A stretch of 64,000 nt of DNA from Adineta ricciae (Eukaryota > Rotifera > Eurotatoria > Adinetida > Adinetidae): the NCBI GenBank assembly GCA_905250025.1, contig CAJNOJ010000006.1:62001-126000 (forward strand), given 5' to 3'. Each line of letters starts with the position of its first letter. Positions within the stretch are counted from its first letter, which is position 1. Positions 24,538-35,349 of the stretch are shown here, in pieces. A program made the position numbers and the translations under genes. A model generated the notes under the pieces. The model saw only the letters and a list, made by a program, of their open reading frames with translations. It was not told the DNA's origin and did not search any database.

Positions 24538-27500
24538 ATGGATAATTCTGCCAAAAATCAAGCAACAGGATCAGATGATCGTTTTCTTGGTGAATCTATG
24601 CTCCGTCGGATAGCTAGTTTTGCTGTTGATCGAAACGCGAATCAAACCAAACACTGGATGCCTGATAGTGCTGGTATAACATGAGGCACTTACTTATTAA
24701 CTTTATCTACCTGTGTATTTCTTCTAGGTAAAGAGTGTTATGACTGTCAAGAAAAGTTTACTCATTTCCGTCGACGGCATCACTGTAAATGCTTCATTTC
24801 GCCTGTTTTTTCTCGTTTTCATTTGAAGTTTCTTTGCAGGTCGTATTTGCGGTCTACTCTTTTGCAATCGATGTTGTTCTTATGATCCTCAAGTAAAATT
24901 AGCTGGTTTTAGTGAATCAAATGTTCGCCTGTGTTCCTACTGTTCGTCAACCTTAGCCAAACTTCCTAAGACGGCAGCGTTACCAATCGCATCGTCAAAT
25001 CAATCATATCCTTCTTCCGCATCCGTCGTTGATTCGCCGCAACATCCGCAGCAACAATCTCAAGATCTAAGTACTTCAGATAGTACATTCAATCCAGATC
25101 ATTTTTCGCTATCGAAGACTCCAAACGATCATCTATTTTCCAATGTCGATCCTGAGCAACCCGCCAACCCGAATGAACAAACTCTAGCGGATATCGAATC
25201 AAATTGTAAAATTACCCAACAATCATCACAGCCACGAACAACTTCGAATTTTAGCTTGAAGACTCTCTTCAATGAAATCTTTCGCACATCACAAGGTTTG
25301 CAAATGCAAAAACAGAGGATTCGCCTTCGAACAATTGAATGTATACCCGGGAAAGATATTGTTGATTGGCTCATGAAGAATCAACGTGCTAGTGTGTTGT
25401 CCGAAGCAAAATTATTGTGTCAATGTTTTGTCAATGAATCATATTTGGAACCAGTCGTTGCACCACAAACATCGTTCATTGAATTCAAAGAAGATCAAAC
25501 GTATAAATTAGGAAAAGTACGAGTGAATCGAGTGTCAATCATTGCAATTCTTTGAATTTCATTGATAGCGTGGATTGGAACGCGATCCTCCGGTAGAAAG
25601 ACCTCCAATTCGATCCGGAAGTGTCGTATCAACGTCTTCAGCTGATTCCACTAATACGGGTATATTTCATCTAACAAATCACATTGTCTTGCTATAGCCA
25701 GAATCTTTAGATACATATCAACAAAAGCTTGCTAAAACAACTGGTGTGCTAATCGGCAACGATTTCAACTATGTGCAATTCAATTCCCAAGTAGGAAACA
25801 CCACATCAGACGATACAACTTCTGTTAATAGTAAAAAAGAAACGAGTGATTTTAATATGCCTACTGATGGTACTGAACAAAGTTAGGATATAATCTTTTA
25901 AGTTCGATTTTCAAATGAACCAAATCCATTTTGATTTAGTTGATGAAACTGACGGAAATTCTACGAGTAAACAAACATCACCGAGTGATGCCATAGCAGC
26001 ATTGTACAATGAATATGAAGAAGTATTATTGAGACAAATTCTGATTCAGTTCCATGTTGATCAAGAATGGTTTCCGATTATTTTAAATATTTGTCGAATA
26101 TTAGTTAAACGAGTGCGTGTCTCATCCATAACGAATGATTCCACGCCAAACAATGACATTCGACGGAATGTAAAGTTTAAAAAGTTACCAGGCGGTTCGA
26201 AAAACGAAAGTCAAATCATCAATGGATGTGTATTTACTAAAAATGTTATCCATCGCAACATGTCATCGAGAATTGACGGACCACGTGTTCTCTTACTCAA
26301 ATCTCAAATTGAATATCAACGTAGTGATGATCATCGTCTAACTACACTTGAGCCTGTACTTAACCAAGAACAACATTATCTTTCATCATACGTTGATAAA
26401 ATTAACTCCCATTTCAAACCTGATATTCTCGTCGTAGAAAAAACTGTCAGCAGGTAATCCAATCACAATCGTTGGTATTGACATGCAAAAACAAACGTTT
26501 TCTGTTTAGATTAGCGCAGGATTTTATCATTGCCAATGGTCTTATCCTGATCTATAATGTTAAAGAAAGTATTATGCAACGATTAGCGAAATGTTTGTGC
26601 ACAACAATCATGACATCGATTGATAGTCGTCTTCCATCTCATATTCGACCGCCATTAGGTCGGTGTGAATACTTTGAAATCAAAGAATTCGAACTCAATG
26701 ATAGTTATAAAAAACGTCTGATGTTCTTCGCTGGTTGTCCACCTGAACAGGGTTGTACAGTGTTGATACGTGGTGGAACATTACAGCAGCTCAAAGTTGT
26801 CAAATCGATTATGAGATTATTTCTACTGATCACCTATAGTACACAATTAGAACAAGCATTTTTGAATGACTGTTATGCACAAATCATTGTGAATAATCAA
26901 AATGATTTATCCATAGTAAAACAATTTGATTTAGAACAATATATCGACACGATCGTGACAAATAAACAAGCTATAATCGATCTAATATCCAATCGTCTTC
27001 TCCTATCGACCTCGCCATATGTTCGATATAATTCACCATATATCTTAACATGTACAAATCAACAATATATACCAAATGAATTACTCTATCAAAGTATCTA
27101 TAATAATAAATACCAACAACGACAAGACAATAGTATAAGCTCTACGGATGACGACAATCAGACAAAGAATACGAATATATACAGCTGGTTTTATAATTCA
27201 CCGTATAATCATGAAATTATTCATGTACAAGATAAACATCCATTCATAAGAGATAATACATTATTGCCTGGAATTAATCAGGACACCAAGGTAAATCTTT
27301 CGAATAAAACCTAACAAAAACTTTTCGTTATTTGCAGGCTGCTTATGCTCATTATCGAGCATCCGGTGGTCGTTGTCATTTTCGACGACGTCGATGGTAC
27401 GATTGGTTAACACTCTACCAGCAACAACAGCCGCGTGATCAACCATTAGAGTCTATTTTTGCACTTTATCTTGATTTGCGTCTGCATCTACAAATCGCCA

Positions 27501-30044
27501 TTCTCTATAGTGCGCACTGCACAGTTCAAAACAAATTGCTCACTTGTCGGCAACCTGAGATTCTGGAGATGCCAGCATACTCTATCCATGACACAACATT
27601 AGGTTCATTTCTTGAGCAACATTGCTTTTCAACTAATAATGCACCTTGTAAAACATGTCAACAGCCATTACAAGACCACGTTCGACAGTAAATTTTGTGT
27701 GCCTTTTAAAAATCATTGATAAATCATGTCTATGTTTAGAATTGTTCACGGCGAAATGAAATTAGTCATTCGCATTAAACATATCGACCGAACAACATCA
27801 AATCTACAGAAACTTTCAACATCCAACGGAATCTATATGTGGAGCTATTGCGAACACTGTCGTGAAGTAAAATCAACCCGATCATCTTGTACATCTATAC
27901 CCTTTCGTTTAAATTTTAGTCTTCAGCAAAACGTTTAATGTCTGCTCGTACATGGTCACTATCGTTCACAAAATTTCTTGAGTTATTATTCCATCTCGAA
28001 TCATTTTGTGTGGCATCCACACGTTCCTGTCATCACCACGTTTTCCGTGATCATTATCATTATTTTCATTCCCAGCAATTCATTGCATCATTCCGTTTAT
28101 TCCGAATTAAACTAAAAGAATTCTTTCTTCCAACACCGACGATGAGTTTGAAACCATACGTGCACGAACGAGACTATTACATCGAATTGACCAAGACATT
28201 GTCTGTTAATGGTTACAATATCTTCTCGACAATTGTTGAACGATTGGTCGACTTGAAAAACTTAACATCTATGCCGGAGTTTTTTATATCAAAAACTGAT
28301 CAGTATTTAGCACAGGAAAGGTTCGAGCAACAAACATTTCGTGCCTTGATGGATGAAATTCAATTGAAAATGACAGCGGGAAGTGGAAACGAACAAAAAC
28401 GACAATTAGGTAAGAAAGTTAATTTTTTGATATTCAATTTTCATAGGTCCATATCTAGATGCCGATAGCTATGTATGCATCGATGACCAGATATGTGAAG
28501 CAAAGAAATTCATTACCAAAATAGTTCACAATTGGAATACAACTCTTCTAGAATTAGAACAGTTCATTAAGAAGTATGAGAAACAGCAACGAGAAGCATC
28601 AAAAAAGGTGCCGATCAAATCTGTTTCATCGGGTGAACCAGCGAATGACACGAGTAGTTCTATGCAAAACGATTCCGAAGCAACGGCGATACTCGAAGTA
28701 GCGCCGACACCCCTTCTACCCTCAACTACTTCTATTGATATCGATGAAGGCAATTTGGAAAACGGCCCAAAACCAATGTTGAATACAGATGATGAAACAT
28801 CTCGACGTAGTGGAGTTTTGAAATTCTTCTCCACATTCTTACCAACATCAGATAATGATTCTCTTCAGCTGAAATCTCCGTTTAGCGAAGATGAACACTT
28901 GCAATTACCAGGAAAATATATCGTCAATCATCGAGAATTGAGTTCAATTATAGCACACGCTCTGTCCATGTCTGAATACGAACAACGTTTGAATGAGGAG
29001 CTGACTTTCGCATCAAATACAAATCAGGAGCAAAATATTGAAATCAAACAGTTTGATGAAAGTAACACCAATAGTAATTCCATAGACGATCATCGACATG
29101 TTGAATTACATTTTCATGATTCCATAACGAAATTTACGGTGAAGATTTTCTACGCAGCTAAATTTCATCAACTTCGACAAATTATCTTCTCTAATACTGA
29201 TCAAACATCTTACATTCGCTCTTTATCACGGTGTAAAAAATGGCAACCACGTGGTGGAAAATCGAAGTCAGAATTTTGGCAAACATGCGATGATTTTTTT
29301 GTTTTAAAAGATCTCAATCAAAAAGAATCCGATTCGTTTTCCTCATTTGCACCGTCCTATGTTGATTATCTCTCGAATGCATTGAAATATCATCTTCCAA
29401 CGACATTAACAAAAATCCTTGGCATTTATCATATACAGTATCGTCATAATGGTACAGGTGAAAACTTCAAGCGGGATATTTTAGTTCTCGAAAATCTACT
29501 CAATCAGCCGAATATGTCGATTCCATCCGTTATCTATGATTTGAAAGGTTCGATGAGAAATCGATTAGCCACTGTCGACGAAGGACAGACTAATGCGGTT
29601 TTACTCGACGAAAATTTCTTAACCCAAACACAGGAAAATCCCTTTTATGTGCGTTTGCATACGAAATGGACATTGATGAAAGCATTATATGCCGACACGC
29701 AGTTTCTCGCTAAACATGGTATTGTGGATTATTCGCTTTTAGTATCGTGTTACAACGACGAACAACAATCGGTAGTCTATGTTGGTATTATCGATTACAT
29801 CCGAACGTACACGTGGGACAAAAAAATGGAAACTATTTTGAAGTCCATGAGTGGTCAAGGACAATCGCCAACTGTCATTTCACCTGAACATTATCGCACG
29901 AGATTTTTGCGCCGTATGGATCAATACTTTCCAGTCGTACCGGATGAATGGCATGCATACGAGAAGAAATTTTTAGATTTATCATTATTTCAAACTGAAA
30001 CTATGTCAACCAATCTGTCACCTAATGAATTGCCTACTCAATAA
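24538..30044 (+). CDS. PIKFYVE: 1-phosphatidylinositol 3-phosphate 5-kinase (PIKfyve/Fab1)
   Basis: This endosomal lipid kinase makes PI(3,5)P2 from PI3P. Exon 1 starts MDNSAKNQ. A FYVE zinc finger follows, with CYDCQEKFTHFRRRHHCRIC, where RRHHCR binds PI3P, then FCNRCC. A DEP domain lies about 25250-25520 (GKDIVDWLM). The TCP1/chaperonin-like domain (about 25900-26900) has FFAGCPPEQGCTVLIRGG. A conserved Cys-rich region has CKTCQQPLQDHVR, then MSARTWSLSFTKFLELLFH (27938-27994). The C-terminal PIP-kinase domain (about 29100-29990) has IYDLKGSMRNR, GIVDYSLLV and GIIDYIRTYTWDKK. All key kinase motifs are present. The protein is roughly 1,600 residues against about 2,100 in vertebrates; the linkers are shorter. 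Introns are 50-60 nt. Confidence 0.93.
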
Positions 30045-30137
30045 TTTAGGTTTCTTTCTTTTTTTATTCATATTTTATCCGATATTTATTGTACAAACCA
30101 AAAAAACCCAGAACCATGATTGTTATATAAAATTTCA

Positions 30138-30163
30138 AATAAATACGTATTTTTTATTTTCAG
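30138..30163 (+). promoter_or_regulatory. Poly(A) signal followed at once by a splice acceptor (intercistronic)
   Basis: AATAAA (30138-30143) is followed 18 nt later by a pyrimidine-rich TTTTTATTTTCAG acceptor that abuts the ATG of the next gene. This matches the arrangement at trans-spliced operon junctions. Confidence 0.5.
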
Positions 30164-31694
30164 ATGGATCTACCGGAGAATTCATTGAACTCTCTTTCGA
30201 TTAAAAATGATAGTATTGAGTCAACTGTACCTTTACCCCTGACTCAAACTTCTTCAGCTGGTAATACAGGTGTCGTACACGATAAACCGATCACAGATTT
30301 AGCATTGAAAACTCCTATTAGTTTTCTCCAAGAAATCTGCTTTCGCATCCATGCAACTACAACCTACAGTCTATGCCCAAGTGAAGCTCAATGCACTTCA
30401 AGTGAACCGTCATTTCTCTATCGGGTTGTTGTTGACGATATGATTGCATTTGGCAAAGGTAAATACATGTTCCATCAAGAGTTTTTTTTCCTAAGTAATT
30501 CCCATTCAGGCTCAAGTAAAAAACGGGCCAAACACAAAGCTGCTTGGTGTATGATTGAACAATGCTATGTGAAATTAAAAACCATAGCCGATCCACTAGT
30601 TAAAACGATCGAACAGTATTTGTATGTTTTGTGAAAAACTTCTTCTCGTTTGTCTATCGAAATATCTGTAGTTTATTGAAACCATTGCAAACTAGTAATA
30701 CAAATGATGATCCAACGACCAATGGTGAAAAGTGCAATCCGATTGGTAAATTACAAGAGTTAACACAAAAGAATTGGATTCGACCACCCGAGTATGAGTT
30801 TTCTGATCAGGAAAATGCGTCGACAACTACTTCAAAAATGTATTCATGTCGGGCTAAAGTAGCAACTTATACTGCCGAGGGTTTGTTCAAATATTCATCT
30901 CGATTATTCTTATTTTCTATTTGACATCAAAGGCACTGGTCTATCGAAAAAGATAGCTAAACGACAAGCGGCAACAAATTTACTGAGTATACTAGAGAAT
31001 CTTGACGCTGAAGAAAAGAAAGCTTTGCTAAACCGCGCCGAAGGACAGGTTACTTTTAAAATCGTGTCAAAAATCTGTTTTCTTCAACCCTTGCATTCTA
31101 TAGAATGATTCTGAATATACACAATCGCATTCAAAATTCCGACGATCACGTCGTAAAATCAATGATTCGAGTGTAAGTGTCGATGTAGAAAGCAACGATC
31201 ATAAATGCCTTATTACTATAGTTACTTGATACAAGTGGGGTACGTGGCACTGGTTCAGCACGATCAAATCGTTTGTATGATAAGAGTTCATTTCAATTAT
31301 GGAAAAATAGCGATCTTCCTCAAATAAAAAAGCTTCTCGCTGATGAATATGTTCAAGATTTATCTCAATCTCATGATATGTTTGAGTTACTCGCACAAGA
31401 ACAAAATTTTGCATATGAATTTATTCAATTACCAACGATGGATGAAGGTAAGATGACAGATGTTGTTTCATTTGAAGTAATCTTCTTTTCCAAGGGTCAA
31501 TTCAATTGTTACTTGAAGTTCGTCTCACTCCGGTTTCAGTTTTTCATGGTTATGGACAAACAATTGAACAAGCTCGACAACAGTCAACCAACTTGGCATT
31601 GAAATACATTCGGTGCCTCTCAAAACAACAACAACAACAGCAACATTCAACCTCGACCATTATCACTACGCCTTTGATGCCGTCAACTGCCTAA
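30164..31694 (+). CDS. TARBP2: TRBP/PACT/Loquacious-like double-stranded RNA-binding protein
   Basis: Members of this family are cofactors of Dicer in siRNA/miRNA processing. Three dsRBDs are visible. The first (about 30315-30590) starts TPISFLQEICFR and ends GSSKKRAKHKAAWCMIE. The second (about 30735-31010) starts NPIGKLQELTQKNW and ends GLSKKIAKRQAATNLL. The third, a type B domain (about 31355-31620), has FELLAQEQNFAYEF and VSVFHGYGQTIEQARQQSTN. Domains one and two keep the Lys-Lys-x-Ala-Lys RNA-binding helix; the third lacks it, as in TRBP, where it mediates Dicer binding. A glutamine run follows. The ATG at 30164 directly follows a splice acceptor and lies 119 nt after the PIKfyve stop. 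Confidence 0.85.
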
Positions 31695-31844
31695 TCATAA
31701 AAGTGACGTATGGATCGATTTTTCTCTCTATCTCTCTATCAGATGTCAAAAGGAAGATATTTTTAGTAAACTTTTTTTCTAATGTAAATATGGATATGTG
31801 ATATTTGTTTTTTTGTTTTTAACGCAACGAAGGAAAAAACCCTG

Positions 31845-32855
31845 TTAAACATCGATATCTTGCCCGTGAAACGTCCGTTTAATTGTTACGAACTGTTTCG
31901 TATTTATGTAACCAACTGTTGTATGGTTGCTTCGATTATCCATTGGAATATTGACTTGATAGATTTTTGGATGCCTTGAACTTCTCGAACCACCACTTAC
32001 AGAAAGTATAATCGTCACTGAGTATGCCGTTGCCGGACAATTATCTGATGATCGCAGAGTATCATCTAAACTATCCAATTCATTCGTTTGTGTTGCGACA
32101 TCTTTTTGCCCGTAGCGACGTCCGCGATATTGATAGAATGGAATCGAATAGAATTCATTTCGGCCCAAGATATTCGTATCAATCTGACGTGAATATTTGT
32201 GACGTTGTAGTAAGTGAGATACACGATGTTGTATTGTCCCACCAGCCGTGATTATCGAAGCCGCATCATCGTCATCTTCTGTAACCGACGATGCCATTGA
32301 CAAACATCGATTTCGGTTCTGATAACATTTTCTACTGGTAGATTTCACCGATCCATCCAGTAAATAATCGCTGCTTCTTGTTCGGTGTAAAGTACTATCG
32401 TTTAAAGATGTTAAATTGTCTGAGCTTTGACTACGAGGACGGTCGAGGCCGTTCCATTGCACGCATACATCACGAACAATGATCGGTGGCTCACGTTCAT
32501 GCACTGCACCTTGCTGGTAAATAATCATTTTGCACATTAATGGCAAACGAGTAGATGCTCCATTGATATCGAAGGTGATTGTTTCAGCAATATCAAAATT
32601 CTTTCTTTCGGTGCCAATAGTTGGTACTTCCATTTCTTCGTCGAATAAAGTTCTTTCGTAATGATGATCTTCTTTCATTGACGAATAGCCATTGGTATAG
32701 AAAACTTGACTGAACGATGGTACAAGAAATTTGCTCGAATCAGATTTGAATGGTATTGCATTTGATATCGACGGAACGAATGTTTGACGATGTTGTAACT
32801 GTTCATCATGCTTCCAAAGTGTGTACAAGTCGGTCGAATCCATTGTCGTTCCCAT
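31845..32855 (-). CDS. Unrecognised single-exon protein (336 aa)
   Basis: A 1-kb uninterrupted frame starts MGTTMDSTDLYTLWKHDEQ and ends TFHGQDIDV. I do not recognise it. Visible features are a Ser/Arg-rich middle (RPRSQSSDNLTSLND; TRSSDYLLDGSVKS) that looks like a phosphorylated, disordered linker, an acidic run (EDDDDA), and beta-like ends. No membrane segment or signal peptide. Codon use and the absence of a competing frame support a real gene. It is convergent with the TRBP-like gene (150 nt between stops). Confidence 0.6.
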   Translation of the reverse strand: MGTTMDSTDLYTLWKHDEQLQHRQTFVPSISNAIPFKSDSSKFLVPSFSQVFYTNGYSSMKEDHHYERTLFDEEMEVPTIGTERKNFDIAETITFDINGASTRLPLMCKMIIYQQGAVHEREPPIIVRDVCVQWNGLDRPRSQSSDNLTSLNDSTLHRTRSSDYLLDGSVKSTSRKCYQNRNRCLSMASSVTEDDDDAASIITAGGTIQHRVSHLLQRHKYSRQIDTNILGRNEFYSIPFYQYRGRRYGQKDVATQTNELDSLDDTLRSSDNCPATAYSVTIILSVSGGSRSSRHPKIYQVNIPMDNRSNHTTVGYINTKQFVTIKRTFHGQDIDV

Positions 32856-32976
32856 TCTAATCCAGTTTTACATGAGCAAAAAACAAAAATAAAACTCTTA
32901 TCTGAAGAAAAAATATCAGGATAAAAAAACGAAAGATAAATACCAACGGAAAGAGGTTTTATCAAACTGAGAAAAA

Positions 32977-33435
32977 CCGCATTCTTTCTCGTCGGTCGCA
33001 TTGACGGGCGTAATATTCAAAACAGAGAATGATAATTCAGAATACAGAGCGAATAGAAAAGAGGAACGAAGATTTGTACACGTGTATTCTCTTCTCAAAT
33101 CTCCTGACATTCGATTCGTTTTGTATTGTGTAAAACATTTGTCTATTGACACAAACACTAACAGATATATAACTCATATTTACGTCTTATCTCATTTCAA
33201 CACAANCCGCATTCTTTCTCGTCGGTCGCATTGACGGGCGTAATATTCAAAACAGAGAATGATAATTCAGAATACAGAGCGAATAGAAAAGAGGAACGAA
33301 CATTTGTCCACGTGTATTCTCTTCTCAAATCTCCTGACATTCGATTCGTTTTGTATTGTGTAAAACATTTGTCTATTGACACAAACACTAACAGATATAT
33401 AACTCATATTTACGTCTTATCTCATTTCGACACAA
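32977..33435. repeat. Direct tandem duplication, 2 x 229 nt, separated by a single N
   Basis: The copies are 32977-33205 and 33207-33435, with an N at 33206. They differ at only three visible positions (about 33071, 33079 and 33199 in copy 1). The sequence looks non-coding; the ORFs inside it simply repeat. A single N at the junction points to a contig join in which two near-identical or allelic ends were not merged. Confidence 0.85.
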
Positions 33436-34210
33436 AAGTGTTCAATCGGAGTTCAAGTTCGTTTTTTTTTCTTTCGCGTGGGAGGACCGAAACAGCAAGA
33501 CATTTTGTTTTTATGCATTCAAAGATTAAATCCTATCCAGATGGGAACCATAAAAGACTAACAAGTAGGTTGATAAATGATTCTTTCTTCTATTCGATTG
33601 GCTCATGAACAACGAGTTTATATACACTCGACTAGGATGATATGGAGATGATGAGTAGTAATTCGTTTTACATATTCATCTATTCACCTGATTGAGTGAT
33701 CAAGTCTTTTATATTTGTCATACATGTAAATTGACCATGTAAAAAGAGTTGAGTATGTTTTATTTATAGAATAAAAAACGTATCCTCAACCTTTTTTTTG
33801 TTGTAGATCATTTCAATGAAGTAAATGTCGGTAGAGGATATGTGTGTAGGTTAACCTATGTCAAAAAAGAGCTTAATACCAATTTTGAATATGGCAAGTC
33901 GAACGTGTTGAAGGAATTTGAAATATTCATATTTGTAAACTTCAGCTCTAATTCAATGTTTGCTCATATGTAATCGATTGCCATTGGATATTCGATACTT
34001 GTGTTCAGTGGATTTTTTATTGGGATTTAATTATATGATAAAAAAATAATACAAACATATGCGATTTATTGCGATTATAATTTAGCTCATTATCTATTTA
34101 CAATAGAGAGAGACGAATCCATTATAGATAGAAAGAGTTGGTTTCTGTGTGTGACGTTTCTAAATCCAAATGTAAATCGAACTAGTGCGTACTTCTCGAA
34201 AGAAATATCC
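33436..34210. other. Intergenic region upstream of a type II membrane protein gene
   Basis: AT-rich, with a purine-rich run around 34107-34137. I see no gene in it. Confidence 0.4.
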
Positions 34211-35048
34211 ATGTTGACCACTGATCCTCAATTGTTACATGTTCCTCAACAATCAGCTAATCGAAAGCGAAACTTTAATGCTGATAATCACGTGTCTATT
34301 CCACGTGCACATTCTCCTTCGTCGAAGAAAAGCGTCCTGATATCTCGACGACGGCATTCAACTCCTCAAGTATCAACATTGCGATTCGTCGAGTTGAAAT
34401 CGCCGCAATTGCATCCATTTGTGAAACAATATTATGTTAATGCACGAACTACACGTACGATGCATAAGGATCCGAATGGGAAATCGGATCTGATGAAATC
34501 TCCACCACGTCCTGCAACACTTGTCAAACCACGTTATCCTGAGGAACGCACTGCTCGATTACTACCAACTCCGACGAGTCTTTGTTTAAATAATGATATT
34601 GTTTTACCAGTAGCGAAAAAGAATCGTTCGACTATTGTTGAAACACCAAGTCCTGCTACGTGTGACTTGCAAACTATCAATCATAGTGAAGTCTCTAAAA
34701 AACGATGGAACAGACGTGAAAAAGCATTTTCACTCGATTTGGACAGCGATGTTTTCAGATCGAATGAAGAATCGATAGAGAATTACGTGAGTTTAGCATT
34801 TCGACTGTAGAAATACTCGTTAAAAAACTAGTTCATCATGTTTGTTTTTCTCTCTATTTTAGACTAATACCAGAGATACTGCCAAACGCTGTAAATGTTG
34901 TTTCGGAAAATGTTTTTGTCGATTTTCTTATTGCAATTTACAACAATGTCACTACAGTTGTACACTTTCGTGTTGGGTTGTTTGTGTTCTTCTCGCATCG
35001 GCATTACTTATCGGTACATTTCTATTTATCGAATATTCATTTCGTTAG
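34211..35048 (+). CDS. Predicted membrane protein with Cys-rich juxtamembrane segment
   Basis: Exon 1 is 34211-34796 and exon 2 is 34863-35048. The first ~190 residues are polar, basic and Pro/Ser-rich (for example SPSSKKSVLISRRRHSTP), probably cytosolic and disordered. Exon 2 encodes RCKCCFGKCFCRF and CNLQQCHYSC, then one membrane segment SCWVVCVLLASALLIGTFLF, and stops soon after (EYSFR). The cysteine cluster next to the membrane may be palmitoylated or bind metal; this is inference. I do not recognise the family. The start is the first ATG of the frame; upstream codons are open but lack an ATG. The next gene on this strand begins 302 nt after the stop and also encodes a cytosolic Ser/Pro-rich tail plus one membrane segment. 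Confidence 0.55.
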
Positions 35049-35303
35049 CGTTCTTTCCATTGTATGGAAACGAACAATTTTCATGGTAAAATCTTCAGTA
35101 CAAACGAACTTTAAATACGTGTACAGGTATTGTTGCTACTTGTTCGTATTCAATTAAGTATTCTAGAAGAAATCCACTATTGAAATCATAGGAACACATA
35201 CTGAATAGAATTTATGTACATTTTCTTGTTTGTATATTATTAAAAATCAGTATAAGCTGTACTTGTATGGGTTTTCTTTCTTTATTGTTTGATTCGATTC
35301 GAA

Positions 35304-35333
35304 AATAAAGTATTTCTTTTCATTACAATACAG
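35304..35333 (+). promoter_or_regulatory. Poly(A) signal plus splice acceptor before next ORF
   Basis: AATAAA (35304-35309) is followed by a TTTCATTACAATACAG acceptor ending at 35333, 16 nt before the next ATG. This repeats the layout seen at 30138-30163. Confidence 0.4.
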
Positions 35334-35349
35334 AAGTACATTAGTTGGA

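Noticed and set aside
26450-26515. Apparent stop inside PIKfyve
   Set aside because: A GT..AG intron removes it and joins KTVSR to LAQDF in frame.
33001-33608. Repeated ORFs in the tandem duplication
   Set aside because: They exist only because the non-coding segment is duplicated; no coding signature.
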